Of a DNA stretch of 64,000 nt, positions 9,114 to 18,048 are shown piece by piece. The DNA lies in contig JAJZVC010000007.1 of NCBI GenBank assembly GCA_021845865.1, positions 18,256-82,255 on the forward strand. The letters run 5' to 3'. The notes under the pieces were generated by a model. That model ran no database searches. It was not told the DNA's origin and saw nothing but the letters and a program-made list of their open reading frames with translations. A program made the position numbers and the translations under genes. Position 1 is the first letter of the stretch. Every line of letters starts with the position of its first letter. The stretch is from Pseudomonadota bacterium (GTDB lineage: Bacteria; Pseudomonadota; Gammaproteobacteria; Burkholderiales; UBA9220).

Positions 9114-10064
9114 TTATTCCATGAACAGCGAGCTGACGGACTCGTCGTTGTTGATGCGGCGCACCGTCTCGGCCAACAGTTCGGCGATGCTGATCTGGCG
9201 GATGCGGCCACAGCGCTTGGCTTCTTCCCGCAGGGGAATGGTGTCGGTGACCACCAGTTCGTCCAGGGCGGAATTTTCGATGCGCTCCACCGCCGGCCCG
9301 GACAGCACCGGGTGGGTACAGTAGGCGCGCACGCTGGCGGCGCCGTGCTCCTTCAGGGCGTTGGCGGCTTCGCACAGGGTATTGGCGGTGTCCACCAGGT
9401 CGTCCATCAGCACGCAGTTGCGGCCGCGGACGTCGCCGATGATGTGCATCACCTTGGCCACGTTGGGCTTGGGGCGGCGCTTGTCGATGATGCCCAGGTC
9501 GCAGTCCAGGCGCTTGGCGATGGCCCGGGCGCGCACCACGCCGCCCACGTCGGGGGACACCACCATCAGGTTGTCGAAGTTGTTCTTCCAGATGTCGCCC
9601 AGCAGGATGGGGGCGGCATAGATGTTGTCCACGGGGATGTCGAAGAAGCCTTGGATCTGGTCGGAGTGGAGATCCATGGTCAGCAGCCGGTCGACGCCGA
9701 CGCCGGCCAGCATGTCGGCCACCACCTTGGCGGTGATGGGCACCCGGGCGGAACGGGGACGGCGGTCCTGGCGGGCATAGCCGAAGTAGGGGATGACGGC
9801 GGTGATGCGGCCGGCGGAAGCGCGCTTGAGGGCATCCACGATGACCATCACTTCCATCAGGGTCTCGTTGGTGGGCGCGCAGGTGGACTGCAGCACGAAC
9901 ACGTCCTTGCCGCGCACGTGGTCGAGGATCTCGACCATCACCTCGCCGTCGCTGAAGCGCCCGACCGTGGCGCGCCCGAGGCGGGTGTTGAGATGCTTCG
10001 CCACATCCTCGGCCAGCTTGGGATTCGCATTGCCGGTAAAAATAATCAAGTCGCGGTTCGCCAC
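9114..10064 (-). CDS. prs: ribose-phosphate pyrophosphokinase
   Basis: Makes PRPP from ribose 5-phosphate and ATP for nucleotide, histidine, tryptophan and NAD synthesis. The metal/PRPP segment [17 protein letters not shown], the ATP loop [16 protein letters not shown] and the ribose-phosphate loop [14 protein letters not shown] are intact. The track starts at ATG 10070, but AGGGG touches that ATG directly. The GTG at 10064 ([18 protein letters not shown]) has AGGGG with a 6-base spacer and matches the usual Prs N-terminus, so I chose it (316 residues). It lies between tRNA-Gln and rplY. Confidence 0.94.
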   Translation of the reverse strand: MANRDLIIFTGNANPKLAEDVAKHLNTRLGRATVGRFSDGEVMVEILDHVRGKDVFVLQSTCAPTNETLMEVMVIVDALKRASAGRITAVIPYFGYARQDRRPRSARVPITAKVVADMLAGVGVDRLLTMDLHSDQIQGFFDIPVDNIYAAPILLGDIWKNNFDNLMVVSPDVGGVVRARAIAKRLDCDLGIIDKRRPKPNVAKVMHIIGDVRGRNCVLMDDLVDTANTLCEAANALKEHGAASVRAYCTHPVLSGPAVERIENSALDELVVTDTIPLREEAKRCGRIRQISIAELLAETVRRINNDESVSSLFME

Positions 10065-10082
10065 GCCCATCCCCTGAAAGAA

Positions 10083-10114
10083 AAAAGCGTGTAACCAGGC
10101 AGATACACGCTTTT
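10083..10114 (-). terminator. hairpin between tRNA-Gln and prs
   Basis: AAAAGCGTGTA (10083-10093) and TACACGCTTTT (10104-10114) form a perfect 11-bp stem with a 10-base loop. On the minus strand it follows the tRNA by 6 bases and is followed by TTTTTTCTTTC. It is probably the tRNA-Gln terminator, with prs partly supplied by read-through, since it lies immediately before the prs ribosome site. Confidence 0.7.
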
Positions 10115-10120
10115 ATTTTT

Positions 10121-10196
10121 TGGCAGGGGCGGCTGGACTCGAACCAACGAATGCCGGAATCAAAATCCGGTGCCTTACCAACTTGGCGACGCCCCT
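10121..10196 (-). tRNA. tRNA-Gln (TTG)
   Basis: On the minus strand the gene begins AGGGGCGTCGCCAAGTTGGT and ends CCCCTGCCA with encoded CCA. Acceptor arms AGGGGCG/CGCCCCT pair over 7 bp. The anticodon loop is TTTTGAT with anticodon TTG, reading CAA/CAG. It is 76 nt long. Position between ispE and prs is the usual betaproteobacterial arrangement. Confidence 0.95.
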
Positions 10197-10202
10197 AGAA
10201 AC

Positions 10203-11042
10203 CTAGCTTGCAAACTCGTACAACGGGTGCCGGTCCATTCCGGCGGCCACGAATCCCTTCATGGTCTCCGGTCGCGCGTCGAACACCTGCCGCGCCTCCT
10301 CCCGCGTGGCAAACGCGGCGAAGACACAGGCGCCCGACCCGGTCATCCTGGCATCGCCGAATTGCTTCAGCCAGCCAAGGTGCTCGGCCACCGACGGGTG
10401 CTTGCGGCACACCACCGGCTCGAGGTCATTATGCCCCTGGCCCGTTGAAAAGTCCGCTATTTTGATGGGAATCGTATCCCGTGTCAATTCCCGGTCAGCA
10501 AAAATTTCCGGGGTCGAGACATGGACCGGCGGCACCAGCACCACGTACCACGCGGGGGGCAGTTCCACCGCCTGCAGCACCTCCCCCACCCCCTCGGCGA
10601 AGGCGCTGCGGCCGAAGACGAACACCGGCACGTCCGCCCCCAGAGTCAACCCCAGCCGCTGCAATTCCGTCCGTGGCAGGTTCAACCGCCACAACCGGTT
10701 GAGGGCCAGGAGCACGCTAGCAGCGTCGGAACTCCCGCCCCCCAGCCCGCCCCCCATGGGCAGGCGCTTTTCCAGCTGGATATCCACCCCCAGGGCGCAC
10801 CCCGTCTCCCGCTGCAGCAGGCGGGCGGCGCGGACGGCGAGGTCCTGCTCGGGGTCGAGGCCGGGAAGGGGGTTGGTCCGCGCCACCCGGCCATCGTCGC
10901 GCAGGGCAAGGCGCAATTCGTCGCCATAATCGAGAAAGCGGAACACGCTTTGCAGCAGGTGGTAGCCGTCCGGCCGGCGGCCGACCACATGCAGGAAAAG
11001 ATTCAGCTTGGCGGGAGCCTGGCAGATCAGCACGCCGCTCAC
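10203..11042 (-). CDS. ispE: 4-diphosphocytidyl-2-C-methyl-D-erythritol kinase IspE
   Basis: A GHMP kinase of the non-mevalonate isoprenoid pathway. The N-terminal [23 protein letters not shown] and the ATP-binding loop [16 protein letters not shown] (about residues 90-105) are diagnostic. The C-terminal [14 protein letters not shown] is the third GHMP motif. The track ORF runs far upstream into lolB sequence. The true start is GTG at 11042, preceded by GGAGGGAACCG and overlapping the lolB stop (GTGA). This gives 279 residues. It ends just before tRNA-Gln. Confidence 0.95.
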   Translation of the reverse strand: MSGVLICQAPAKLNLFLHVVGRRPDGYHLLQSVFRFLDYGDELRLALRDDGRVARTNPLPGLDPEQDLAVRAARLLQRETGCALGVDIQLEKRLPMGGGLGGGSSDAASVLLALNRLWRLNLPRTELQRLGLTLGADVPVFVFGRSAFAEGVGEVLQAVELPPAWYVVLVPPVHVSTPEIFADRELTRDTIPIKIADFSTGQGHNDLEPVVCRKHPSVAEHLGWLKQFGDARMTGSGACVFAAFATREEARQVFDARPETMKGFVAAGMDRHPLYEFAS

Positions 11043-11602
11043 CGGTTCCCTCCTTGCCAAGAGCTCACGGCCAGCTTGACCTCCAGGTTGTCCCGGCGCA
11101 TCACGGTAAGGGTCGGCACGCCATCGGCGCCGCGCTCCCACTCGATCTTCCACCCCCACTGACGCAATCCTCCTTCGCTCAACTGGTAAACACCCGGCGC
11201 TGGAAAACCGCGCACCCAATAGGGCAGTCCCGCCAGGGGTAGACGCCAGCCCAGCACCTGCTCGGTGAGCGACTCGGCATCCGGGGCGGAGTAGGTCTTG
11301 CGGTCGGAAGTGGCCAGCGTCACCCCGTCGGCATTTCGCACCAGCTGGGCCACCCCCTGGCCGAGGGGGGTGAAGAGGAGCATATCGTCGTCGGCCAGGG
11401 CGTGACGCCAGCGCAGGTTGCCGAAGAAGCCCTGTCCATCGTAAATCACGCTCAACTTGCCGCGGAGGGAAAAGGCTTGGTCGGGCACGGTCGCCGCAAT
11501 GGCCGGCGCGCCGCTCGGCCCTTGGGAGGGAAGCTCCGCGCAGCCGGCCAGAAGCGCCACCGCTCCCAGGCACAGGAAACGGCCCAGCATGCCGAAATTC
11601 AT
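11039..11602 (-). CDS. lolB: outer-membrane lipoprotein receptor LolB
   Basis: A 187-residue lipoprotein that takes lipoproteins from LolA and inserts them in the outer membrane. The signal peptide ends in the lipobox LLAGC near residue 21. The mature part shows the LolB pattern [24 protein letters not shown], then [12 protein letters not shown], and the C-terminal [28 protein letters not shown]. It overlaps the upstream TPR gene by 4 bp and ispE by 4 bp, forming a tight coupled operon. Confidence 0.92.
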   Translation of the reverse strand: MNFGMLGRFLCLGAVALLAGCAELPSQGPSGAPAIAATVPDQAFSLRGKLSVIYDGQGFFGNLRWRHALADDDMLLFTPLGQGVAQLVRNADGVTLATSDRKTYSAPDAESLTEQVLGWRLPLAGLPYWVRGFPAPGVYQLSEGGLRQWGWKIEWERGADGVPTLTVMRRDNLEVKLAVSSWQGGNR

Positions 11603-13353
11603 TGGGGCGGCTGGAATTTCTTGATGGCGGCGAGGAGCGCTTCGTTGTCCGGATTGTTTTTGAGCGCCTCGGCCCAGACCCTTTTCGCCTCGTCCTTGTG
11701 GCCCCGTGCCCAGAGGACCTCTCCCAGGTGGGCGGCGATCTCCGGATCGGGCTTGGCGGCCAGGGCCTGGCGCAGGTAGCCCTCGGCCTTCGCCAGGTTG
11801 TGGCGGCGATAGGACAGCCAGCCCAGGCTGTCGAGGATGAAAGGATCGTCCGGGGAAAGCTGGTTCGCTTTCTCCAGCAGTTTCTGGGCCTCGTCCAGCC
11901 GCTCGTTGCGGTCGGCGAGGGTATAGCCGAGGGCGTTATAGGCCTGGGCGAAATCCGGCTTGAGCTGGATCGCCTTGCGCAGGTTTTTCTCCAGCACGTC
12001 GAGGCGGCCGATCTTCTCCGCGGCCAGGGCCTGGTCGTAGAGCAGGTCGGTATGCTTGGGCTGCTTCTTCAGCGCCTTGTCCAGCACGTCGTAAGCTTGT
12101 TGGTAGCGCTTGTAATCCCGCAGCAGCTGGGCTTCGGCCAGGGCCAACTGGGCCTGCTGCTGCAGGTCCGCCGGCTTCACCTGGTGGAAACGCTCCAGCC
12201 CTTCCTCCAGCTTGCCCTGCTTCGCCAGGAGATTGGCGATGCGGATTTGCGCCGTCACGTAGGACTCGCCCTCGCCCACCTTGCCGTAACGCTCCAGAGC
12301 CTCGTCAGGCCGGTTGCGTGCCTCGCTCACTTGGCCGAGATAGAGATAAACCGTGTCGGCATCGCCGTAGTTATGCGCCAGGGCCTGCTGCAACTGCTCT
12401 TCGGCGCCGTCCAGGTCCCCCAGTTGCAAGGACAACAGGCCGACAGCCAAGGACACTTCGGGGCTGCCGGGAAAATCCGCCATCAGGCGGCGGAATTGGT
12501 TTCTGGCTTCAGCGTAATCCTTTTCGCCCACCAGCAGCCTGGCGTAGGCAAGGCGCACTTCCCGGGCCTTGGGGTGTTCCTGCAAATAGGATTGGTAGAA
12601 GGCCTTGGCCTCCGCCGGGGAACCGTGGCGCAGGACTTCCCCCTCGAACAGCACCGCCCCCTCCCAATCGGGCCGCAACTGACGCGCCGCACGGATTTCC
12701 TCCAGGGCCCGGCCCCGCTGCTGAGCCCCCCAGGCGGCGTAGGCCACGGCGTAATGGGCCTCGGGAAGGGAGGGATAAGGCTTGGCCAGGTCTTCCACCA
12801 GTTTGAGCACGGCCTTGCGGTCGGTCTGCTTGGCGAACAGGCCGTTCAATTGCAAAAAGCCCTTGGCCCGGTTGACCGCATCGGCGGCGATCAGTTTTTC
12901 CAGCAGGGGCCGCACCTCGCCCAGCTTGCCGTTGTTGAGCATCAGGGCCACGACCGTCTGCTGGGCCTTGAGGGATTCCGGCTCCAGTTCCAGCCACAGC
13001 TTCGCCGCTTCCAGGGCGGCATCGTAGCGGCGGGCGAAGAGGGACACCTCCGTCGCCCGCTGGGCCAGGCGCGGGTCGCGGGTGCTCTTGGCCAGGTCCA
13101 GGTAGGCCTCCGAGGCGAGGGGCGCCTCGCCGCGCTGACCGGCCACCTCGGCCAGGAGGAATTCGTACAGTACCTGTTCGGTCAGTTCCTGCTTGGGGAG
13201 ATTGGCCGGCGACTCGACGGCGGCCGGCTTGGCTCCCTGGGCAAGAGCGGAATCGGGGGCTTTCTTGGCCTGCATGGGCGCGCAGGCGGCCAACAGCAGG
13301 GCGGTCGCGAGAACGGAAAGCCGCCCCGCCTTGACGAAGGATGATTTGGGCAC
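11599..13353 (-). CDS. TPR-repeat lipoprotein
   Basis: A long periplasmic or outer-membrane tetratricopeptide protein of about 584 residues. The lipobox LLLAAC gives an N-terminal lipid anchor. TPR-like helical pairs run through most of the chain; the clearest are near the C-terminus ([32 protein letters not shown], then [33 protein letters not shown]). The track starts at TTG 13374; I prefer GTG 13353 just before the signal peptide, but neither has a strong ribosome site. It heads the operon with lolB and ispE, so a role in envelope biogenesis is likely. Exact function unknown. Confidence 0.8.
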   Translation of the reverse strand: MPKSSFVKAGRLSVLATALLLAACAPMQAKKAPDSALAQGAKPAAVESPANLPKQELTEQVLYEFLLAEVAGQRGEAPLASEAYLDLAKSTRDPRLAQRATEVSLFARRYDAALEAAKLWLELEPESLKAQQTVVALMLNNGKLGEVRPLLEKLIAADAVNRAKGFLQLNGLFAKQTDRKAVLKLVEDLAKPYPSLPEAHYAVAYAAWGAQQRGRALEEIRAARQLRPDWEGAVLFEGEVLRHGSPAEAKAFYQSYLQEHPKAREVRLAYARLLVGEKDYAEARNQFRRLMADFPGSPEVSLAVGLLSLQLGDLDGAEEQLQQALAHNYGDADTVYLYLGQVSEARNRPDEALERYGKVGEGESYVTAQIRIANLLAKQGKLEEGLERFHQVKPADLQQQAQLALAEAQLLRDYKRYQQAYDVLDKALKKQPKHTDLLYDQALAAEKIGRLDVLEKNLRKAIQLKPDFAQAYNALGYTLADRNERLDEAQKLLEKANQLSPDDPFILDSLGWLSYRRHNLAKAEGYLRQALAAKPDPEIAAHLGEVLWARGHKDEAKRVWAEALKNNPDNEALLAAIKKFQPPQ

Positions 13354-13470
13354 GATATGCGGAAGCTCGGTCAAAGCCTGTGTCGTCTACAATAGGCTGT
13401 CATATTAGGGTATATTTAGGCCTTCTCACAAGCGGCCGCTCTGTTGGGCGGTCCTTAAATTTCGCCAACC

Positions 13471-14211
13471 ATGCCGACCCCCACCCTCAGCGCCCACAAC
13501 CTGGTCCGAGCCTACGGACCCCACACCGCCGTGGACCACGTCAGTTTCGAGCTTCACCGGGGGGAGGTACTGGGCTTCCTGGGCCCCAACGGGGCGGGAA
13601 AATCCACCACCATGCAAATGCTCACCGGCAACCTGGCCCCGACCGCGGGCAGCATCCGCATCTGCGGCGTGGACTTGCTCGAACACCCCACCACCGCCAA
13701 GGCCCACCTCGGCTATCTGCCCGAAACGCCCCCCCTCTACCGGGACCTGACGGTGGACGAGTTCCTTGCCCTGGCCGCCCGCCTGCACCGGGTGGCGAAA
13801 GGGGAAATCGCCGCCGCCGTGGCGCGGGCGAAAGAGCGCTGCGGCCTGAAGAAAGCCGGCAAGAAGCTGATCGCCTCCCTGTCCAAGGGCTACCGGCAGC
13901 GGGTGGGCATCGCCCAGGCCATCGTCCACAACCCCCAGGTGGTGATCCTGGACGAGCCGACGGTGGGCCTGGACCCCCTGCAGATACGGGAAATCCGTTC
14001 CCTGATCCGGGAGCTGGGGGGCGAGCACAGCGTGATCCTTTCCACCCACATCCTGCCCGAAGTCGAAAGCACCTGCGACCGGGTGCAGATCATCAACGAC
14101 GGCAAACTGGTCTTCCAGGATACCCTCTCCAGCCTCCAGCAGCGGATGGGCAGCAGCAGCCTGGAAGAGGTATTCGTGCAACTGGTCGTCAACGAGGAGG
14201 CCGCGCCGTGA
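13471..14211 (+). CDS. ABC transporter ATPase, GldA-like
   Basis: A 246-residue nucleotide-binding subunit. Walker A is GPNGAGKS (about residues 37-44), the signature is LSKGYRQRVGIAQAI, and Walker B is VVILDEPTVGLDP followed by the switch histidine in STHILPEVE. It resembles the ATPase of the GldAFG system and related ABC-2 exporters. It is the first of four overlapping genes with a membrane subunit, a GldG-like protein and a DUF4340 protein. The substrate is unknown; GldA names come from gliding Bacteroidetes, and gliding need not apply here. Confidence 0.88.
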   Translation: MPTPTLSAHNLVRAYGPHTAVDHVSFELHRGEVLGFLGPNGAGKSTTMQMLTGNLAPTAGSIRICGVDLLEHPTTAKAHLGYLPETPPLYRDLTVDEFLALAARLHRVAKGEIAAAVARAKERCGLKKAGKKLIASLSKGYRQRVGIAQAIVHNPQVVILDEPTVGLDPLQIREIRSLIRELGGEHSVILSTHILPEVESTCDRVQIINDGKLVFQDTLSSLQQRMGSSSLEEVFVQLVVNEEAAP

Positions 14212-14951
14212 TTGTCGCCGTCGCCCGCAAGGAGCTGCGCGCCCTGTTCGGTTCCCCCCTGGCCTGGAGCGTCCTGGCGGTGCTCCAGGCGCTGCTGGCC
14301 TATATTTTTCTCGGCCAGCTGGACGCCTACCTGTCCCTCCAGCCCCGCCTCACCCAGATCGCCAATCCTCCCGGGGTAACGGAGATGGTGGCGGCCCCGC
14401 TCTTCTCCGCCGCGGCCCTGGTGCTGCTGATGGCCGTCCCTCTTCTCAGCATGCGCCTCATCGCCGGCGAGCGGCGGGACCGCACCCTGGTATTCCTCCT
14501 CTCCGCCCCCCTGACCCTGACGGAAATCGTCGCCGGCAAGTTCCTCGGCCTGCTGCTGTTCCTCGCCGCCGTGGCTACGCTGCCGCTGCTGATGGCCCTT
14601 TCCCTCTACGCCGGCGGCACCCTGGACCTGGGGCTGATTCTCGCCAATTTCCTCGGGCTGCTGCTCCTGGCCGCCGCTTTCGCCGCCCTGGGGCTGTTCC
14701 TCTCCAGCCTCACCGCCTCCCCCACCGTGGCCGGCATCGCCAGCCTGGGGGCCTTCCTCGGCCTGTGGGTCATCAACATGGCCGTCAGCGATCCGGACAG
14801 CGCCCTCAACACCCTGTCCCTGCTCAAGCATTTCGAAAGCTTCAACCGCGGCCTGATCGACACCGCCGACATCGCCTATTTCCTCCTCTTCACGGCGCTG
14901 TTCCTGGCTTTTACCGTGCGCCGCCTGGACAACGAGCGGCTGGGGGGCTGA
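14208..14951 (+). CDS. ABC-2 type membrane subunit, GldF-like
   Basis: The GTG at 14208 overlaps the stop of the ATPase gene (GTGA), giving 247 residues. About six hydrophobic helices are visible (LAWSVLAVLQALLAYIFLG, AAALVLLMAVPLLSMRLIAGE, FLGLLLFLAAVATLPLLMALSLYAGG, FLGLLLLAAAFAALGLFLSSL and others). The RLIAGERRDRTLVFLLSAPLTLTEIVAGKF segment is typical of ABC-2/GldF permeases. The track fuses it to an unrelated upstream frame. It acts in the inner membrane with the preceding ATPase. Confidence 0.87.
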   Translation: MIVAVARKELRALFGSPLAWSVLAVLQALLAYIFLGQLDAYLSLQPRLTQIANPPGVTEMVAAPLFSAAALVLLMAVPLLSMRLIAGERRDRTLVFLLSAPLTLTEIVAGKFLGLLLFLAAVATLPLLMALSLYAGGTLDLGLILANFLGLLLLAAAFAALGLFLSSLTASPTVAGIASLGAFLGLWVINMAVSDPDSALNTLSLLKHFESFNRGLIDTADIAYFLLFTALFLAFTVRRLDNERLGG

Positions 14952-14954
14952 AGC

Positions 14955-16307
14955 GTGAAAATGAACCGCTCCACCCGCCTCAAGCTCAAACTGCACAACC
15001 TGCTGTTCGCCGTCCTGCTGCTGGCCGCGGCCGCCCTGCTGGCCGTGCTCGGCCAGCGCTATCACGGCCAGTGGGACGCCACCCTCAACGCCCGCAACTC
15101 TCTCAGCCAGGCCAGCCTGCGCGTCCTTCACGCGGTCCAGGGACCGGTCACCATCACCGCCTACGCCACCCGCCAGGATGCCCGCCTGGGCGACATCCGC
15201 AAGCTGATCCAGGAAAGCATGGCTCCCTACCTGCGCGCCAAACCCGACATGAGCCTGCGTTTCGTCGATCCCTCGGAGCAGCCCAAGCTGGCCAAGGAAG
15301 CGGGGGTCAAGCTCAACGGCGAGATGGTGGTGGCCTACGGCAAGCGCAGCGAGCACCTGACGGTGCTCAACGAAGAAACCCTGACCAACCTGCTGATGCG
15401 CCTGGCCCGTTCCAGCGAGCGCCAGGTGCTGTACCTGGACGGCCACGGCGAACGCAAGCTGGACGGCATCGCCAACTACGACCTGGGGGATTTCGGCCGT
15501 CAGCTGCGGGACAAGGGCTTCCTGACCGCCCCGCTCAATCTCGCCCTGGCCCAGGACGTGCCGGTCAACGCCGCCCTGCTGGTGATCGCCAGCCCCCAGG
15601 TGGACGTCCTGCCCGGCGAAGAGGCCAAGATCGAGCGCTATCTGGACAAGGGCGGCAATCTGCTGTGGCTGATCGACCCCGAGCCCCTCCACGGCCTTCA
15701 GCCCCTGGCCGACAAGCTGGGGCTGGCGCTCAACAGCGGCATCGTGGTGGACCCCGCCGCCCAGGATTTGAGCCTGCCCCCCACGGTGGCCCTGGCTACC
15801 GCCTACGGCTACCATCCCGTCACCCAATACTTCAACCTGCTGACCGTCTTCCCCCTCGCCCGCCAGATCGGCATCGACGAACGGCGGGGCTGGCACTCCA
15901 CCGCCCTGGTGGAAGCCGCGCCACGGGGGTGGGTGGCCACGGGCAAGTTGGAAGGCGACCTGCGCTTCGACTCCAAGCGCGACATCCCCGGCCCCGTCAC
16001 CCTCGGCATCACCCTCGAGCGCCAGGTGGAAGACAAATCCCAGCGGGTGGCGGTGATCGGCAACGGCGCCTTCCTGTCCAACACCTACCTGGGCAACGGC
16101 GGCAACCTGGACCTGGGGGTGAACCTGGTCAACTGGCTCGCCGGCGACGACCGCCTGATCGCCATCCAGCCCCGGGCCAAGGTGGACAATTCCCTGGTGC
16201 TGAACAAGACCTCCGCCGCCATCATCGGCCTCGGCTTCCTCGTCGGCCTCCCCCTGGCCTTCCTGGTCGCCGCCGTGGCGATCTGGCGCCGCCGCCGGAA
16301 CGGATGA
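14955..16307 (+). CDS. GldG-family membrane-anchored ABC accessory protein
   Basis: A 450-residue protein with one N-terminal membrane helix (LLFAVLLLAAAALLAVLG), a large periplasmic domain of the ABC-type uncharacterized/GldG family, and a C-terminal helix (AAIIGLGFLVGLPLAFLVAAVAIWRRRR). Segments such as RQVLYLDGHGER and the following DLGDFGRQLRDKG are characteristic. Start is GTG 14955 or ATG 14961, just after the permease stop. Its partners are the permease upstream and DUF4340 downstream. In Bacteroidetes GldG is needed for gliding; the role here is unknown. Confidence 0.82.
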   Translation: MKMNRSTRLKLKLHNLLFAVLLLAAAALLAVLGQRYHGQWDATLNARNSLSQASLRVLHAVQGPVTITAYATRQDARLGDIRKLIQESMAPYLRAKPDMSLRFVDPSEQPKLAKEAGVKLNGEMVVAYGKRSEHLTVLNEETLTNLLMRLARSSERQVLYLDGHGERKLDGIANYDLGDFGRQLRDKGFLTAPLNLALAQDVPVNAALLVIASPQVDVLPGEEAKIERYLDKGGNLLWLIDPEPLHGLQPLADKLGLALNSGIVVDPAAQDLSLPPTVALATAYGYHPVTQYFNLLTVFPLARQIGIDERRGWHSTALVEAAPRGWVATGKLEGDLRFDSKRDIPGPVTLGITLERQVEDKSQRVAVIGNGAFLSNTYLGNGGNLDLGVNLVNWLAGDDRLIAIQPRAKVDNSLVLNKTSAAIIGLGFLVGLPLAFLVAAVAIWRRRRNG

Positions 16308-17128
16308 AGGCCCGCCTGCTGCTCAATATCGCCCTCGCCGCGGCGGTGATCGCGCTGGCCCTGGCGGTGTGGCTGGACCCCGCCCCCCAAGCCAGCGCCT
16401 ACCCCCTGTCCGGCCTCGAACCCGAAACGGTGCGGCAAATCCGCATCGACAAGCCCGGCCAAGCCGCCGTGGTACTGGAAAAAACCGCAGCCGGGTGGCG
16501 CCTTGCCGCCCCCTTCGCCGCCCGTGCCGACGCCATCCGGCCCGAAAGGCTGCTGGCCCTGCTGTCCGTCACCTCGCCCGAACGCTTCGCCGCCACGGAC
16601 CTGGCGCGCTTCGAGCTGGACAAGCCCCTCCTCACCCTCACCCTGGGCAGCCAGCGCTTCGCCTTCGGCGGCCTCAACCCCCTCTCCCAGCAGCAGTACG
16701 TGGCCACCGGCGGCAACGTCTTTCTCATCGACCCCCAGCTTGCCTCGGATGCCTACGTCAAGGCCGCCGATTTCGCCGCCAAGAATCTCCTGGCCCCGAA
16801 CGAGCAGCCCATCGGCTTCGACCTGCCGGAACGCAAGCTGGAACGGGATGGAAACGGCAAGTGGAGCGCCATCCCGCCCTTGCCTGACGTGACCCAGGAC
16901 GGCTTCAACCGCTTCGCCGACGAATGGCGCAACGCCTCCGCCCTGCTGGTGCAGCCCTACGACGGCAGCAAGCCCCTGCGCGGCCTGCGCCTCCATTTCG
17001 CCGATGGCCGCGGCCTGAATCTGGCGGTCATCCAGGAGCGCCCCGATTTCGTGCTGCTGCGGGAAGACGAGAAGCTCCAGTACCATTTCCTGCCGCAAAT
17101 GGCCGAGCGGCTGCTCCAGCCCAAGTAA
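16304..17128 (+). CDS. DUF4340 domain protein
   Basis: Begins at ATG 16304, overlapping the GldG-like stop (ATGA); 274 residues. An N-terminal helix ([19 protein letters not shown]) anchors a periplasmic domain with the DUF4340 pattern of repeated beta units ([44 protein letters not shown]). DUF4340 genes commonly follow GldA/F/G-like ABC genes, which this arrangement repeats. Mechanism is not known. The track's longer ORF is a different reading of the upstream gene. Confidence 0.8.
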   Translation: MKARLLLNIALAAAVIALALAVWLDPAPQASAYPLSGLEPETVRQIRIDKPGQAAVVLEKTAAGWRLAAPFAARADAIRPERLLALLSVTSPERFAATDLARFELDKPLLTLTLGSQRFAFGGLNPLSQQQYVATGGNVFLIDPQLASDAYVKAADFAAKNLLAPNEQPIGFDLPERKLERDGNGKWSAIPPLPDVTQDGFNRFADEWRNASALLVQPYDGSKPLRGLRLHFADGRGLNLAVIQERPDFVLLREDEKLQYHFLPQMAERLLQPK

Positions 17129-17130
17129 GC

Positions 17131-17946
17131 ATGCCCGAGTTGCCCGAAGTCGAAGTCACCCGGCGCGGCCTGGAGCCCCATCTGGCCGGCAAGCGCCTTC
17201 TCGGCGCGGTGGTGCGCGACCCCCGCCTGCGCCATCCCGTCCCCGACGGCTTGGCCAAGACCCTCGCCGGCCTTACCGTCGGCGCGATCTTGCGGCGGGG
17301 AAAGTATCTGCTGCTGGACTGCGGTTCGGGCTGGCTGATCCTGCACCTGGGCATGTCCGGCAGCCTGCGGGTCCTGCCTGCCGCCGCGCCGCCGGAAAAG
17401 CACGACCACTTCGACCTGCTGCTGGAAGACGGCCTTTGCCTGCGCCTGCGGGACCCGCGGCGCTTCGGCGGCGTGCTCTGGACCGCAGAGGACGCCCTCG
17501 GCCACCCGCTCCTGGCGTCCCTGGGCGTCGAGCCCCTCGGCCCCGACTTCAACGGCGCCGCCCTCCACGCCCTCACCCGCAACCGCCGGGCGCCCATCAA
17601 GCAGGTGCTGATGGACGGCAAGACGGTGGTGGGCGTGGGCAACATCTACGCCAGCGAATCCCTCTTCCGCGCCGGCATCGACCCCCGCACTCCCGCCCAC
17701 AAGCTGGGACCGAAGCGCTGCGCCCGCCTCGCCGAGACGGTGCGGCAAACCCTGGAACGGGCCATCGCCGCCGGCGGCAGCACCCTGCGCGATTTCGTCG
17801 ACCCCTCGGGGAAACCGGGCTATTTCCCCCAGCAATACTACGTCTATGGCCGCGAGGGGCAGCCCTGCCGCGTCTGCGGAACGCCGATCCGGGCCATCCG
17901 CCAGGGACAGCGCTCCACCTTTTATTGTCCCCGTTGCCAGTCCTAA
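17131..17946 (+). CDS. mutM: formamidopyrimidine-DNA glycosylase MutM (Fpg)
   Basis: Base-excision repair enzyme removing 8-oxoguanine and formamidopyrimidines, 271 residues. The start MPELPEVEV supplies the catalytic N-terminal proline and Glu3 after Met removal, so ATG 17131 is certain. The H2TH region contains [20 protein letters not shown] with the conserved lysine and asparagine. The C-terminal zinc finger is [26 protein letters not shown]. It begins two bases after the DUF4340 stop and is probably co-transcribed with the ABC operon. Confidence 0.96.
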   Translation: MPELPEVEVTRRGLEPHLAGKRLLGAVVRDPRLRHPVPDGLAKTLAGLTVGAILRRGKYLLLDCGSGWLILHLGMSGSLRVLPAAAPPEKHDHFDLLLEDGLCLRLRDPRRFGGVLWTAEDALGHPLLASLGVEPLGPDFNGAALHALTRNRRAPIKQVLMDGKTVVGVGNIYASESLFRAGIDPRTPAHKLGPKRCARLAETVRQTLERAIAAGGSTLRDFVDPSGKPGYFPQQYYVYGREGQPCRVCGTPIRAIRQGQRSTFYCPRCQS

Positions 17947-17991
17947 GCCGGCTCCAGGCTTGCCGCCAGGCCCCGAACGCAGCCGAATTCA

Positions 17992-18019
17992 TTGATTGGC
18001 AATGAACTTGATGTAGAAT
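17992..18019 (+). promoter_or_regulatory. candidate sigma-70 promoter for the dynamin-like gene
   Basis: TTGATT, 16 bases, then TAGAAT lies upstream of the GTG at 18049, with AGGAGG between. The spacing would give a short leader. It is a pattern match only. Confidence 0.4.
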
Positions 18020-18048
18020 TGGGAAAAAATTAGGAGGATGGATTCGCC

